The notes beneath the pieces were generated by a model, which worked only from the letters and a program-made list of their open reading frames with translations, was not told the origin of the DNA and searched no databases. This document shows positions 1 through 8,619 of a stretch of 64,000 nt of DNA, one piece after another (the first letter of the stretch is position 1; each line of letters starts with the position of its first letter). This DNA comes from Paenibacillus humicola (lineage in GTDB: Bacteria > Bacillota > Bacilli > Paenibacillales > Paenibacillaceae). The stretch is from the NCBI RefSeq assembly GCF_028826105.1, contig NZ_JAQGPL010000001.1:4242501-4306500 (forward strand), given 5' to 3'. A program made the translations under genes and the position numbers.

Positions 1-485
1 ATCGTCAGCAGCCCGTGCTTGCTGCCCGCATCGGCCATCATTTTCAGGCCTTCGACGCCGACTCCCTGGAAGCTGTAAGGGCCCGTTCTCGGCTTGAACG
101 CGCCGCCGCGCAGCACCTGGCCGCCGGAAGCTTTGACCAGGCGGGCGATTTCGTCAATCTGCTCCGGGGATTCCACGGCGCAAGGACCGCCCATAATGGT
201 CAGGTTATCCCCGCCGATGCGGACGCCTTTCACCTCGATGATCGTATCGTCGGGGTGGAAATCGCGGCTGGCCAGCTTATACGTTTTCGATATTTTAATG
301 ACGTTCTCGACGCCTTTCATTTGGCGCAAATGCTCGGCGAGCGTCGGATCCGCCTGGCCGATGATCCCGATAACGGTGCGGTCCGTCCCGCGCGATACGT
401 GGGCCTGCACACCCGCTCTTTCAATGTGCTTCACAATTTCGCCGATACGCTCTTCCGAAATGTTGCTGTTGGTCACGACGATCAT
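1..485 (-). CDS. aroF: 3-deoxy-7-phosphoheptulonate synthase, AroF type (3' part missing)
   Basis: Only the N-terminal 161 residues are inside the window; the gene runs off the left edge. DAHP synthase condenses phosphoenolpyruvate and erythrose 4-phosphate, the first step of the shikimate pathway. The reading shows an N-terminal ferredoxin-like regulatory domain (about residues 1-70, beginning MIVVTNSNISEERI), as in the Thermotoga/Bacillus-type enzyme, followed by the start of the TIM barrel with GGPCAVES and RGGAFKPRTGPYSFQG. The ATG at 485 is preceded by AAGGAG at a spacing of 9. The regulatory domain suggests feedback control by an aromatic amino acid, which is family knowledge rather than something seen here. 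Confidence 0.93.
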   Translation of the reverse strand, partial: MIVVTNSNISEERIGEIVKHIERAGVQAHVSRGTDRTVIGIIGQADPTLAEHLRQMKGVENVIKISKTYKLASRDFHPDDTIIEVKGVRIGGDNLTIMGGPCAVESPEQIDEIARLVKASGGQVLRGGAFKPRTGPYSFQGVGVEGLKMMADAGSKHGLLT

Positions 486-521
486 AATGGACAACTCCTT
501 TTCCCGCTTCAACGCGTGTCC

Positions 522-550
522 GCTTTTATGCTTTGCGGCTTTTATGCTTT
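522..550. repeat. 16-bp-spaced direct repeat upstream of aroF
   Basis: GCTTTTATGCTTT occurs at 522-534 and again at 538-550, about 40-65 bp upstream of the aroF start codon. The 16-bp offset and the position suggest either a local duplication or paired regulator sites. No regulator can be named. Confidence 0.45.
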
Positions 551-573
551 TAATCGCTAAAGCAAATATACAG

Positions 574-601
574 GAAAAAACCGATCTCGTCAAGAGACCG
601 G
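574..601 (-). terminator. Intrinsic terminator after the DUF2062 gene
   Basis: On the minus strand an 8-bp stem (CCGGTCTC / GAGATCGG, one mismatch) with a 5-nt loop is followed by six T. It lies 15 bp past the DUF2062 stop codon. Confidence 0.75.
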
Positions 602-615
602 ATTTGAGCTTCCTA

Positions 616-1125
616 TCATTCGGCGACCGGTTTCACATCGGTCATCGTCCGCCGAAGCTTCCGCTTCTCGCGGCGCTTGTTGGCGACATATCGGATGCTG
701 AGCTTTACGGGAAAATAAAACAAGAACCCAAGCAGCACGCCGTCAATAATGCCGCCGACGATCAGCTTCAAATTGACGAGCAAAATATGATTGAGCCAGT
801 GCGGCAGAAAATGCAAATGGAACCGCAGATGCCTTGGCAGTACCATACCGCCGACCATGCTGTTAATGAATGCGATCGGAAGGAAAATGATTTTGCCGAA
901 GACAAAACCGACCAGCGCGCCCGCAAGGCTGGCGCGGAGCCAATAAATGAGCGGGAAAATAAGAAAAAATGCCAGACCGTACGTCGGGAGGGTAAACATT
1001 TCGACCGCAACGCCGATCGAAAAGCCGAGCGCCACGAACGAAGGACCTCCCGGCGCCCGCATCAAGCCGATATATTTCAGCTTCATCCAGCGGAAGATCG
1101 AGCGCTTTTTGTGCGGTGTTTTCAT
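616..1125 (-). CDS. DUF2062 family small membrane protein
   Basis: 169 residues, beginning MKTPHKKRSIFRWMKLKY. The residues after it fit the DUF2062 pattern: APGGPSFVALGFSIGVAV, a hydrophobic stretch near 45-65, a second near 75-100, and a final membrane segment at about 135-155 before a basic tail. The biochemical role of DUF2062 is unknown. The start at 1125 has AAAGGGG eight bases upstream; the reading frame continues upstream but only by overlapping ispH. It begins 17 bp after the ispH stop, so the two are probably cotranscribed, and a terminator follows it. Confidence 0.8.
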   Translation of the reverse strand: MKTPHKKRSIFRWMKLKYIGLMRAPGGPSFVALGFSIGVAVEMFTLPTYGLAFFLIFPLIYWLRASLAGALVGFVFGKIIFLPIAFINSMVGGMVLPRHLRFHLHFLPHWLNHILLVNLKLIVGGIIDGVLLGFLFYFPVKLSIRYVANKRREKRKLRRTMTDVKPVAE

Positions 1126-1142
1126 ATCTGCGCCCCTTTCGC

Positions 1143-2093
1143 TCATATGGACGTCTTCGCGCGAACGGCCGGAAGCAGCTTGTTCCTGTTGACGGTTCGG
1201 CGAACCTCCCACGTTTCGGGATCGTTGTCGTCGTACCGCTCCAAATACGCGATGACCTCTTTTGTAATCGGCGTCGGCGTGGAAGCGCCGGAAGTTATCG
1301 CGACCCGCCGCTTGCCGGCCAGCCACTCGCGTTTGATTTCCGTTACGTCCGCCACCCGGTACGCCTTAACGCCGGCGATCTCCTCGGCAACCTGTGCCAG
1401 ACGGTTCGAGTTGTTGCTGCGCGGGTCTCCCACGACGATGCAAAGCTCGGCCTGTCCAGCCTGCTCCGCTACCGCCTCCTGGCGCACCTGCGTCGCCAGG
1501 CAAATTTCGTTATGAATTTCGGCCGTCGGGAATTTTGCCAGCAGTTTATTCATAATATGCTTGATATCCCATTGCGACATGGTCGTTTGATTCGTAATGA
1601 TGATCCGCGGCGTGTCCAGCGTCAGCCGGTCGACTTCCTCTTCCTTCTCGATCAGGTGGACATGCTCCGGCGCGATCCCGATCGCCCCTTCCGGCTCGGG
1701 ATGCCCCTTCTTTCCGATATAAACGATCTCGTACCCCTCGCCCGTCTTCTCGCGGATGAGCTCATGCGTTTTGGTAACGTCGGGACAGGTGGCGTCGACG
1801 ACCGTGAGTCCTTTCTCCCTCGCGCGTCTTCGCACTTCCGGCGAAACGCCGTGGGCGGTGAAAATAACCGTGCCCCGGTCCACCTGCTCCAAAATATCGA
1901 GCCGGTTCTCGCCGTCCAGCGTGATGACGCCCTCCTGCTCGAACGCCTTCGTGACATGGCTGTTATGCACAATCATGCCGAGTATATAGATCGGCCGCGG
2001 AAGCTCGAGATTGCGTGCCGTCTGCAGAGCAAGCACCATAGCATCGACAACCCCGTAGCAGTAGCCGCGGGGCGATATTTTGACAATTTCCAT
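1143..2093 (-). CDS. ispH: 4-hydroxy-3-methylbut-2-enyl diphosphate reductase
   Basis: 316 residues. IspH is the last enzyme of the MEP isoprenoid pathway, reducing HMBPP to IPP and DMAPP with a [4Fe-4S] cluster. The three cluster cysteines are visible in GYCYGV (Cys12), DATCPDV and NEICLATQ, and the substrate-binding histidines lie in IVHNSHV and TAHGVSP. Length is normal for the family. The start [10 protein letters not shown] has AGGTG upstream; about 126 further in-frame residues upstream do not look like IspH and are ignored. The gene follows a two-component kinase gene after 67 bp and leads a two-gene unit with the DUF2062 gene. IPP feeds menaquinone side-chain synthesis, which fits the respiratory genes elsewhere in the window. 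Confidence 0.95.
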   Translation of the reverse strand: MEIVKISPRGYCYGVVDAMVLALQTARNLELPRPIYILGMIVHNSHVTKAFEQEGVITLDGENRLDILEQVDRGTVIFTAHGVSPEVRRRAREKGLTVVDATCPDVTKTHELIREKTGEGYEIVYIGKKGHPEPEGAIGIAPEHVHLIEKEEEVDRLTLDTPRIIITNQTTMSQWDIKHIMNKLLAKFPTAEIHNEICLATQVRQEAVAEQAGQAELCIVVGDPRSNNSNRLAQVAEEIAGVKAYRVADVTEIKREWLAGKRRVAITSGASTPTPITKEVIAYLERYDDNDPETWEVRRTVNRNKLLPAVRAKTSI

Positions 2094-2159
2094 TGTTGCA
2101 CCTGCTTTCCGAAAGCCAAGCCTGAAACCGGATAACCTTCTAAAGTCCCGGTCCTGTTT

Positions 2160-2165
2160 ATTATA
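2160..2165 (-). promoter_or_regulatory. Candidate -10 element for ispH
   Basis: A perfect TATAAT on the minus strand overlaps the stop codon of the upstream kinase gene, 67 bp before the ispH start. The sequence 17 bp further upstream (TTTCCC) is a poor -35 match, so this is weak evidence for a separate ispH promoter. Confidence 0.35.
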
Positions 2166-3666
2166 CCTGATTCGACTGGCCAGGGAAAGCGAGCGGCAGC
2201 CATACGGTAAATGTCGTTCCTTCGCCCGCTCGTGTCGATACTTCCACCGAGCCTCCGTGCTCGTCGATAATCCATTTCGCAATCGATAGCCCAAGGCCGG
2301 TTCCGCTCGTTTTGCCGCGGGAAACGTCCGCCCGGTAAAACCGTTCGAAAATGTGCGGAATTTCGTCGCTGTCCATGCCGATCCCCGAATCCTCGACGAC
2401 GACGCCGACCTGATCGGCCGCACGGAGCGAGCGCAGTTCGACATAACCGCTCGGCGTATATTTGAACGCATTTTCCACGAAAATGAAAAAAAGCTGGCGC
2501 AGAAAGTCTCCGTGCGCGTTCACATTGGCGCCTTCGAGCGGCTTCAGGTCGCCGATCCGCCATTCGGCGCTGCGCGGCAGCAGCTGGGCGCGGCGGGCGA
2601 CGTCTTCGACGATCGGCAGCAGCGGCTGCACCTGCTTCTCCATCACGTAGCCGGCATCGGCGCGGGCCAGCGCCAGCAAATCGTTGACGAGGCTCGACAT
2701 GCGCTTCGCCTCGGCGGCAATGTCCTGCAGCGCTTCGCGCGTCAGAGCGCTTCGCTGCGCCTTTTCGCGCAGCGCCGGAGATACGCTGCCCGCCTCCTCT
2801 CCCGCCGGTCCGGGCGCAGAGGATTCGAGCTCGGGCAGCCACATCCGCTCCAGCAGCTCGATGTTGCCGCGAATCGTCGTCAGCGGCGTGCGCAGCTCGT
2901 GCGAGGCGTCGGAGACGAAGCGCCGCTGCGCCTTATACGCTTCGTCAAGGCCGTTATAGGTCGTTTCCAGACGGCCGAGCATATTGTTCAGCGTATCGGC
3001 GAGCATCCCCATCTCGTCGTTCGGCCCTTCCCGGGAAATGCGCACGCTCAAGTCGGCCCCGTTCTGGATCTGATTGGACGCCAGGATAATATTTTCGATC
3101 GGCCGCAGCGCCTGGCGTGCCAGGAAGAGGCCGATCGTGAACGCGATCAGGACGGCGATCATCGACGAAAAGACCAGGATCGTGCGCAGGTCGGAGAGCA
3201 GTTTGTCCTCCCGGCCGGAGTAAGCGGCCACCTGCAGAAATCCGACCAGCTGATTTTGCACCAGGATCGGCTGTTCATCGATCAAAAACGGATAAATGCC
3301 AACCTTTGTATGCACAAATCTTTCCGAGAAAAGATTCGACTTTAAATCCTCATAGGACGGATAAGGAAACTGAAGATCCCCCAAATTGGACGTAGTTTTC
3401 ACTTTGTTGTTGGAATAATTGACGATCTGAATATACTGCTCGTTGTCGATATTCGCTTGAGGATCGACAAACAGGTCCAGCGAATTGTTTAAATTCATGA
3501 CGACCGTAAGATTGTTGTTCAGCTCGATCGCCTGGGCCCGGGTGCGCGTTTTCAAATCGTTGTACGAGTTATAATGAATAATAAAATAAACGGCCATTCC
3601 GAAAGCGATCAGCGTCGCCGCGAGCACGACGGAATACCAGAGCGTGAGGCGCAGCCGGATCGACAT
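2161..3666 (-). CDS. Membrane sensor histidine kinase (HAMP, HisKA, HATPase)
   Basis: 501 residues. Segments in order: transmembrane helix at about 9-30, extracytoplasmic sensor region of about 130 residues, second helix at about 163-185, HAMP linker, HisKA with phosphoacceptor His256 in [15 protein letters not shown], and an HATPase domain with N ([10 protein letters not shown]), G1 (EDSGIGM) and [11 protein letters not shown] at 3666 has AAGGAGG at a spacing of 8. It starts 4 bp after its response regulator. An unusual proline/glutamate-rich insert (about 275-305) lies between the two HisKA helices. The architecture resembles B. subtilis CssS/YkoH-type kinases; the neighbouring htrA makes a secretion- or heat-stress role plausible, but that is inference. 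Confidence 0.9.
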   Translation of the reverse strand: MSIRLRLTLWYSVVLAATLIAFGMAVYFIIHYNSYNDLKTRTRAQAIELNNNLTVVMNLNNSLDLFVDPQANIDNEQYIQIVNYSNNKVKTTSNLGDLQFPYPSYEDLKSNLFSERFVHTKVGIYPFLIDEQPILVQNQLVGFLQVAAYSGREDKLLSDLRTILVFSSMIAVLIAFTIGLFLARQALRPIENIILASNQIQNGADLSVRISREGPNDEMGMLADTLNNMLGRLETTYNGLDEAYKAQRRFVSDASHELRTPLTTIRGNIELLERMWLPELESSAPGPAGEEAGSVSPALREKAQRSALTREALQDIAAEAKRMSSLVNDLLALARADAGYVMEKQVQPLLPIVEDVARRAQLLPRSAEWRIGDLKPLEGANVNAHGDFLRQLFFIFVENAFKYTPSGYVELRSLRAADQVGVVVEDSGIGMDSDEIPHIFERFYRADVSRGKTSGTGLGLSIAKWIIDEHGGSVEVSTRAGEGTTFTVWLPLAFPGQSNQV

Positions 3667-3670
3667 TGCG

Positions 3671-4363
3671 TCAGCCTCCTTCCCCTCTCAGCACATAGCC
3701 CGTGCCGCGCACGGTCTGGATGAGCCTTTTCGTCCCGCCCTCTTCCGTTTTTTGCCGGAGCATGGCAATGTAAACCTCCAGTACGTTGGACTCCCCGCTG
3801 TAGTCGTAGCCCCATATTTTGTCCATGATGGAATCGCGTGTCAGCACGCGCCGCGGATTTTGCATGAACAGGAGCAGCAGGTCGAATTCCTTCGCCGTCA
3901 AATCGATGCGGCGGCCGCTGCGAATCGCCTCGCGAGAGTCGAGATCGAGCGTCAGGTCCTCAAACTGCAGGCGCGACGTCTGCTCCTCCAGCTTGTCGGA
4001 TTTGCGCCGGAGCAGGGCGCGGACGCGGGCAAGCAGCTCCTCCAGCGCGAACGGCTTGACCAAATAATCGTCGGCTCCCAGATCCAGCCCCTTCACGCGG
4101 TCCTGCACGTCGTCCTTGGCCGTCAGCATCAAAATCGGCACGCCGCTTCCGCCCTCGCGCACCCGCCGGCACACTTCCCAGCCGTCCACGTGCGGCATCA
4201 TGACATCCAAAACGAGCAGGTCCGGATCGCAGGTCAGCATCAGCTTCAGCCCTTCCAGCCCGTTGTTCGCCGTCTCTACGACATAGCCTTCAAAGGTCAG
4301 GCTTCGGCGCAGCAGCGAGGTGATTTTTTCGTCGTCGTCCACGACCAGAATATGCGGTCTCAT
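3671..4363 (-). CDS. OmpR-family response regulator
   Basis: 230 residues. The receiver domain begins MRPHILVVDDDEK, with phosphoacceptor Asp53 in LLVLDVMMP, the switch Thr in MLTAKDD and Lys in DDYLVKPF. The C-terminal winged helix (about 135-230) has the family ending VRGTGYVLRG. The start at 4363 follows a purine-rich GGGGGA; a longer in-frame start at 4417 lacks support. It is the first gene of the pair with the kinase at 2161-3666. It is transcribed in the same direction as htrA just upstream, and a terminator separates the two. Three TTAAA repeats at 11-bp spacing upstream of htrA would suit an OmpR-type dimer, so HtrA is a candidate target. Confidence 0.93.
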   Translation of the reverse strand: MRPHILVVDDDEKITSLLRRSLTFEGYVVETANNGLEGLKLMLTCDPDLLVLDVMMPHVDGWEVCRRVREGGSGVPILMLTAKDDVQDRVKGLDLGADDYLVKPFALEELLARVRALLRRKSDKLEEQTSRLQFEDLTLDLDSREAIRSGRRIDLTAKEFDLLLLFMQNPRRVLTRDSIMDKIWGYDYSGESNVLEVYIAMLRQKTEEGGTKRLIQTVRGTGYVLRGEGG

Positions 4364-4460
4364 CTCATTTCCCCCATCGTTTGGCTTGCGGAACCTATAA
4401 TCCCTATTATAACGCAAAGCACGGAGGTCCCGTAAACTTAAACGCCGACCGTGACGCCCG

Positions 4461-4502
4461 CAAAAAAGACGCAGGGCAGCCCTTCGACTGCCTGCGCCTT
4501 TC
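4461..4502 (-). terminator. Intrinsic terminator after htrA
   Basis: On the minus strand GGCGCAGGCAG pairs with CTGCCCTGCGTC around a short loop and is followed by six T. It starts just past the htrA stop codon. Confidence 0.8.
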
Positions 4503-4514
4503 GTTTACGTTTCG

Positions 4515-6089
4515 TTATTGCTGCTGCGCCTGCGGAAATTGATTCTTGTCGCCGATCGTGACGGTCAAATCCATCGTTTTGCCGTTGCGAATGACGTTAA
4601 GCGTGATCTTGTCGCCGACTTTCTTCTTTTGGATATAGGCGATCATATCTTCTTTTGCCGAATACTTCGTACCGTCGATTCCGGTGATGATATCATATTG
4701 GCGAAGGTCTGCGTTATAGGCCGGCGTTTTGTACAGCACGTTCACCACGATGGCGCCGTCCGTATCCGAAAGTCCGAGCTGCTGCTGAATATCCGGCGTA
4801 ATATCGCCGAGCGTCGCGCCGATAAACGGCTGCGGCGTTTTCGGAACGGGCTTGTTGGCTTTCAGATTATCAAGCACATCCTGAATCGTGCTGGACGGAA
4901 TCGCAAAGCCGATGCCCTGCGCCTGCGTGCTGACGGCCGTGTTGATGCCGATCACTTCGCCGTTCATGTTGATCAGCGGGCCGCCGGAGTTGCCCGGGTT
5001 GATCGAAGCGTCGGTCTGCAGCAGATGCTGATAATGGCGCGTGCCTTGGTTATCCGGAATATCGAGCGGCCGCTCCTTCGCGCTGAGCACGCCGACCGTT
5101 ACCGTATGGTCGAAGCCGTCCGGATTGCCGATCGCGACGACCCAGTCACCGATGGCACTGTTGTTCGAATTGCCGATCGGAAGCGTCGGGAAGCCCGTTC
5201 CTTCCACTTTCAGAACGGCCAGGTCGAGATCGTAGCTGCTGCCCAGCTTTTTGGCGACGAGCGGCTGAGACTTGCCTTGAACCACGACTTTGATCTGGTC
5301 GGCTCCGTCGATTACGTGCTCATTCGTCAAAATGTACCCGTTAGAATCGAAGAAAAAGCCGCTGCCGAGTCCGGTTTCAACCAAATTGTTGGAGCCTTGA
5401 CCGGAGTCTCCTCCGTTGTTGCCCTGGCCCTGATCGCCGTAATTGTCGCCGAAAAATTGACGGAAGAACGGATCGTTGAAAAATTCGCTGCCTTGGTTTC
5501 CTGACTGCTGCTGCTGATTTTGATAGGTTTCGATTTTTACGACAGCCGGACTTGCCTGCTGGAAGATTTGCGCGATATTGTTCGGCCGTACAACGTCGGC
5601 CGCGGTCGAGACGTTTCCGCCGCCGGAAGCGGAGGTTCCGCCCGACGAGTTCGACGCGGTCGCGGCAAGCGACTGGTTGAACGTGAACCAGTTCCCTCTG
5701 TCGGCGGCGAACATCAGACCGCCAACGATGACGACACCAGCGAGGAACGAGGAGAACATCGCTCTGAACGACGTCCGGCGCGGCTCTTTCACCTGCCAGC
5801 CGCTCCGGGAAGGCTGCGTCGGCGCGAACGCCCGCAGCTGCGGCGGCGTCATTTCCACCGGGCCCGCGCTTCCGGCCTGGTCACGCTCCGCGTTCATCTG
5901 CTGCTCGCCCGGCTTGAACGGCCCGTAAGAGTAATAGTACGACGATTTGCCCGCTTCCTGGCCGGAAGCTTCTTCCTTATGATCCTCTCCGCCACTGCGG
6001 TCCTGCTCGGTATAGTGCTCATCTTTCCCGCTTTGTCCTCCGGTTTGGAAGAAATCGTCGAAAGGATGCTTTTTGTTCTGATCGTCCAT
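4515..6089 (-). CDS. htrA: HtrA/DegP-family membrane-anchored serine protease
   Basis: 524 residues. A hydrophilic, Gln/Asp-rich cytoplasmic N-terminus of about 110 residues is followed by one transmembrane helix (about 113-129) that anchors an external trypsin-like domain. The catalytic triad is visible: His258 in LTNEHVID, Asp289 in SYDLDLAVLK and Ser368 in INPGNSGGPL. A single PDZ domain follows (about 415-515). HtrA degrades misfolded exported proteins. Low-complexity Gln/Gly/Asn stretches sit between the anchor and the protease. The start MDDQNKKHPFDD has GAGGAGGAG upstream; a longer frame to 6158 lacks a ribosome site. The gene stands alone, ends in a terminator and is preceded by phased TTAAA repeats. 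Confidence 0.95.
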   Translation of the reverse strand: MDDQNKKHPFDDFFQTGGQSGKDEHYTEQDRSGGEDHKEEASGQEAGKSSYYYSYGPFKPGEQQMNAERDQAGSAGPVEMTPPQLRAFAPTQPSRSGWQVKEPRRTSFRAMFSSFLAGVVIVGGLMFAADRGNWFTFNQSLAATASNSSGGTSASGGGNVSTAADVVRPNNIAQIFQQASPAVVKIETYQNQQQQSGNQGSEFFNDPFFRQFFGDNYGDQGQGNNGGDSGQGSNNLVETGLGSGFFFDSNGYILTNEHVIDGADQIKVVVQGKSQPLVAKKLGSSYDLDLAVLKVEGTGFPTLPIGNSNNSAIGDWVVAIGNPDGFDHTVTVGVLSAKERPLDIPDNQGTRHYQHLLQTDASINPGNSGGPLINMNGEVIGINTAVSTQAQGIGFAIPSSTIQDVLDNLKANKPVPKTPQPFIGATLGDITPDIQQQLGLSDTDGAIVVNVLYKTPAYNADLRQYDIITGIDGTKYSAKEDMIAYIQKKKVGDKITLNVIRNGKTMDLTVTIGDKNQFPQAQQQ

Positions 6090-6209
6090 TTGTCTTCTCC
6101 TCCTCATGTCCTCCCCGGCCGGGCCTCCGGCCCGTTCAAGGGAGTATTGACTACCCATGAAATGCTGCTATCATATCGCTTTCGTTGTTACTATCATGCA
6201 CAATCTACC

Positions 6210-6236
6210 TTAAATCAAACTTAAAAAGAATTTAAA
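6210..6236. promoter_or_regulatory. Three 11-bp-phased TTAAA repeats upstream of htrA
   Basis: TTAAA begins at 6210, 6221 and 6232, exactly one helical turn apart (read TTTAA on the htrA strand), about 120-145 bp before the htrA start codon. Direct repeats at this spacing are typical of OmpR-family regulators, and such a regulator is encoded next to htrA. Binding is inferred. Confidence 0.5.
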
Positions 6237-6386
6237 CCGACATAAAAAAATAAATCCTTCTACGATCGGCAAATGAACAAGATTAGCCGCGCCGGACCTT
6301 GGACTTTCTATCAAAATGCCGGTTCGAGAAGGAAGAAACGTCCGATGCCGTCTTCAGGCAGCGCAGCGGAACGGGCGAAAAGCAAC

Positions 6387-6432
6387 AAAAAATCCGGCGT
6401 GCGGGCGATGGTTCGGCCGCTGCCGGATGTCG
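6387..6432 (-). terminator. Intrinsic terminator after yugN
   Basis: On the minus strand a 7-bp ATCCGGC / GCCGGAT stem encloses a GC-rich loop and is followed by six T, shortly past the yugN stop codon at 6441. Confidence 0.7.
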
Positions 6433-6440
6433 TTCGTTTG

Positions 6441-6851
6441 TTACGGAAATAGCGGTTCAACGTGCTCGAGCACCTGTCTGGCCTTGTCGATCCATTTCGC
6501 TTCGATTTCGGCGTCTGGGTTTTCGGGATCCTGGAACTGGTTCAGCGTGCCGCCGATTGCCGGCGTCATGGCGTCCGGATCCGTCCCTTCGCGGTACAGA
6601 TGCTTCAGTACAAACGGCTGCCCGAAACGGATTCGCGCGTTGTTGTCGTCCGTCTCGCCGTCGAGATTGCCGCTGAGGACGCGGAACGGCAGCCGCAGCC
6701 AAACCTTGTGCCCTTCGTCGAGAAAACGGTCGAACGAGCCGCGATCGTATTCCCATCCGCCGCCGAGCGCAAACTGATGCTCCTCCAGCTTCGCCATCGC
6801 CTGCACATACTCGTTCTCCACCGACTCCAGCCTGGAATGAAGAGGAATCAT
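6441..6851 (-). CDS. yugN: YugN-like family protein
   Basis: 136 residues, soluble, of unknown function. It matches the YugN pattern: MIPLHSRLE at the start, FALGGGWEYDRGSFDRFLD near residue 30, RLPFRVLSG, then a DDNNARIRFGQPFVLKHLY core. The ATG at 6851 has AAGGAG nine bases upstream, whereas the ATG at 6860 sits directly against that same site and is rejected. It follows the liaR-type regulator gene by 60 bp in the same direction with no clear terminator between, so it may be read through from the lia operon. Confidence 0.8.
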   Translation of the reverse strand: MIPLHSRLESVENEYVQAMAKLEEHQFALGGGWEYDRGSFDRFLDEGHKVWLRLPFRVLSGNLDGETDDNNARIRFGQPFVLKHLYREGTDPDAMTPAIGGTLNQFQDPENPDAEIEAKWIDKARQVLEHVEPLFP

Positions 6852-6911
6852 AACCGGCATCTCCTTCGCAAATTGTTCGCATGCCGATAGATTGCCCCGT
6901 TTTGTTCCCGC

Positions 6912-7577
6912 CTATCCCGTTTTTACCCAGCCTTTGCGGTGGGCGTAGACGGCCAGCTGCGTCCGGTCCTCGAGCTCGCATTTCATCAGCAGATTGGAGA
7001 CGTGCGTTTTGACGGTTTTAATGCTGATGTGCAGCTCGTCGGCGATCTCCTTGTTCGAACGCCCTTCCGCGATCAGCAGCAGCACTTCCTTCTCCCGCTC
7101 GGTAAGTCCCTCGTCCGCCCCTTGCGCAGACCTCTGCCGAAGACCGCGGGTAAGCGCCTGCGAGACATCCGAGGTCATGACCGGCATGCCTTTGACGGCG
7201 CCCTGCAGCGCGTAGATCAGCTCTTCAGCGGAAACGGTTTTGAGCACGTAGCTGACCGCTCCGGCCTCGACGGCCGCAACCACCTTTTCGTCCTCCAGAA
7301 AGCTTGTCAGCATGACGATTTTCAGCTCGGGAAACTCCTGCATGATCGCGCGGGTCGCTTCGACGCCGTCCATCCGGGGCATCATCAGATCCATTAAAAT
7401 GACGTGCGGCTGCCCGGCGGGAACGCCTTCCCGCAGCATCTTAAGCGCGTCCTCGCCGTCGCCCGCTTCGGCTACGACGTTAAATTTCGGCTCCAGCATC
7501 AAATAGGTGCGCAGGCCGGCCCTCACCATATCGTGATCGTCCACGATCATCACGTTCCACTGCTCATTCCCGCTCAT
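6912..7577 (-). CDS. liaR: NarL/LuxR-family response regulator, LiaR-like
   Basis: 221 residues. The receiver domain (MSGNEQWNVMIVDDHDMVR) carries phosphoacceptor Asp63 in VILMDLMMPRMDG and the switch residues MLTSF and YVLKTVSAEE. A LuxR-type helix-turn-helix follows at about 155-215 (LTEREKEVLLLIAEGRSNKE). The start at 7577 lies 12 bp after AAGGAG and overlaps the end of the kinase gene by 14 bp; an ATG at 7598 has no ribosome site. With the kinase and the LiaF-type protein upstream this forms a LiaFSR module, which in other Firmicutes responds to damage at the lipid II cycle. Confidence 0.92.
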   Translation of the reverse strand: MSGNEQWNVMIVDDHDMVRAGLRTYLMLEPKFNVVAEAGDGEDALKMLREGVPAGQPHVILMDLMMPRMDGVEATRAIMQEFPELKIVMLTSFLEDEKVVAAVEAGAVSYVLKTVSAEELIYALQGAVKGMPVMTSDVSQALTRGLRQRSAQGADEGLTEREKEVLLLIAEGRSNKEIADELHISIKTVKTHVSNLLMKCELEDRTQLAVYAHRKGWVKTG

Positions 7578-8610
7578 CGACAGTCTCGGCTCCTTCATTG
7601 ATATAATTCGGCAGCGTCACGCGCACGCGCGTTCCGCTTCCCGGCTTGCTGATAATCGAGGCGTCTCCGCCCAGCTTGCTTGCGCGCTCGCGCATCGTCG
7701 ACAGCCCGTACGAGCCCCGCTTCACCTGATCGGCCCGGAAGCCGGCGCCGTCGTCCTGCAGCGTCATGACGATTTGCCGCTCGGTCTCGGCGACGGTCAG
7801 CAGCGCGGTTTCAGCCCCCGCATGCTTGACGATATTCGCCATCGCCTCCTGAATAATAAGGAAAAGCTGGTGTTCCTTCGCCTCCGACAGCTTTTCCTTC
7901 ACCCGCCATTCCAGTACGCCCTGAAGCCCGTTCTGCCGGCAGTAATCGGGAAACCACTTGTCGAGCGCCTCGCGCAGCGAGCGCCCTTCCAGCTCAAGCG
8001 GCCGAAGCTGCGCGATGAAGCCGCGCATCTGCTTCTGCGCCATCGAAGACATCTGGATGAGCTGGTCCATAACCGCCCCGGCGCGCTCTCTGTCGAGCTC
8101 CAGCAGCTTCGGCAGCGAGGAAGCGGACATATGGATCGCGAACAGCTGCTGACTGACCGTATCGTGCAAATCCCGGGCGAGCCGTTTGCGTTCCTCAAGC
8201 ACCGCGGCTTCGTTGGAAGCCGCCTCCCGCATGACCTGCTCTTCGCCTGAGCGCTGAATCCACTGCATCCGCTCGTCCATCGACTGCAGCATATCGTTAA
8301 ATTCCTGGAACAGCGCCGTAAACGAACGGGCCCCGTCCTCCGGCAGCCGCGTAGCGTAATTGCCGTGCGCCGCCTGCTTGATGCCGAGGTAGAGCACATC
8401 GATGCGGCGCTGAATGCGCTGCGCGGCAAAATAGCCGAACGCCGCACTGACAAGCAAAAAGGCGGCGGCCACGACGATCCACAAATCGCTGTTACGCTCG
8501 GGATCGATCGTGCCGCAGCCAAATTCCCAAATAAGGACGGAACAAGCCGAAGAGGCGAGGAACAGCAAAATCATTTCCAATTTGCCGCTTCGGAGCAATT
8601 TAACCATCAT
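7564..8610 (-). CDS. liaS: LiaS-like sensor histidine kinase (HisKA_3)
   Basis: 348 residues. Two transmembrane helices at about 12-30 and 43-62 leave almost no external loop, which is the intramembrane-sensing layout. A HAMP-like linker leads to a HisKA_3 domain with phosphoacceptor His149 in RLARDLHDTVSQQLFA and a HATPase_c with QEAMANIVKHA and GSYGLSTMRERA. Tandem ATG codons at 8610 and 8607 follow a weak AAGGTGGGG. The gene begins 9 bp after the liaF-type stop and overlaps the regulator gene, so translation is probably coupled. LiaF normally holds LiaS inactive until envelope stress, which is family knowledge. Confidence 0.92.
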   Translation of the reverse strand: MMVKLLRSGKLEMILLFLASSACSVLIWEFGCGTIDPERNSDLWIVVAAAFLLVSAAFGYFAAQRIQRRIDVLYLGIKQAAHGNYATRLPEDGARSFTALFQEFNDMLQSMDERMQWIQRSGEEQVMREAASNEAAVLEERKRLARDLHDTVSQQLFAIHMSASSLPKLLELDRERAGAVMDQLIQMSSMAQKQMRGFIAQLRPLELEGRSLREALDKWFPDYCRQNGLQGVLEWRVKEKLSEAKEHQLFLIIQEAMANIVKHAGAETALLTVAETERQIVMTLQDDGAGFRADQVKRGSYGLSTMRERASKLGGDASIISKPGSGTRVRVTLPNYINEGAETVDERE

Positions 8611-8619
8611 CGCTCTGCG

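Larger units (their letters stand above)
6090..6440. other. Intergenic region between htrA and yugN
   Basis: This 350-bp gap holds the htrA promoter region on one side, an AT-rich stretch with phased TTAAA repeats in the middle, and the yugN terminator on the other side. No convincing small gene was found in it on either strand. Confidence 0.6.

Noticed and set aside
94..1515. 473-residue plus-strand frame
   Set aside because: Antisense to aroF, DUF2062 and ispH; no ribosome site and no domain.
6090..6158. N-terminal extension of HtrA to 6158
   Set aside because: The extra 23 residues lack a ribosome site, while GAGGAGGAG precedes the ATG at 6089.
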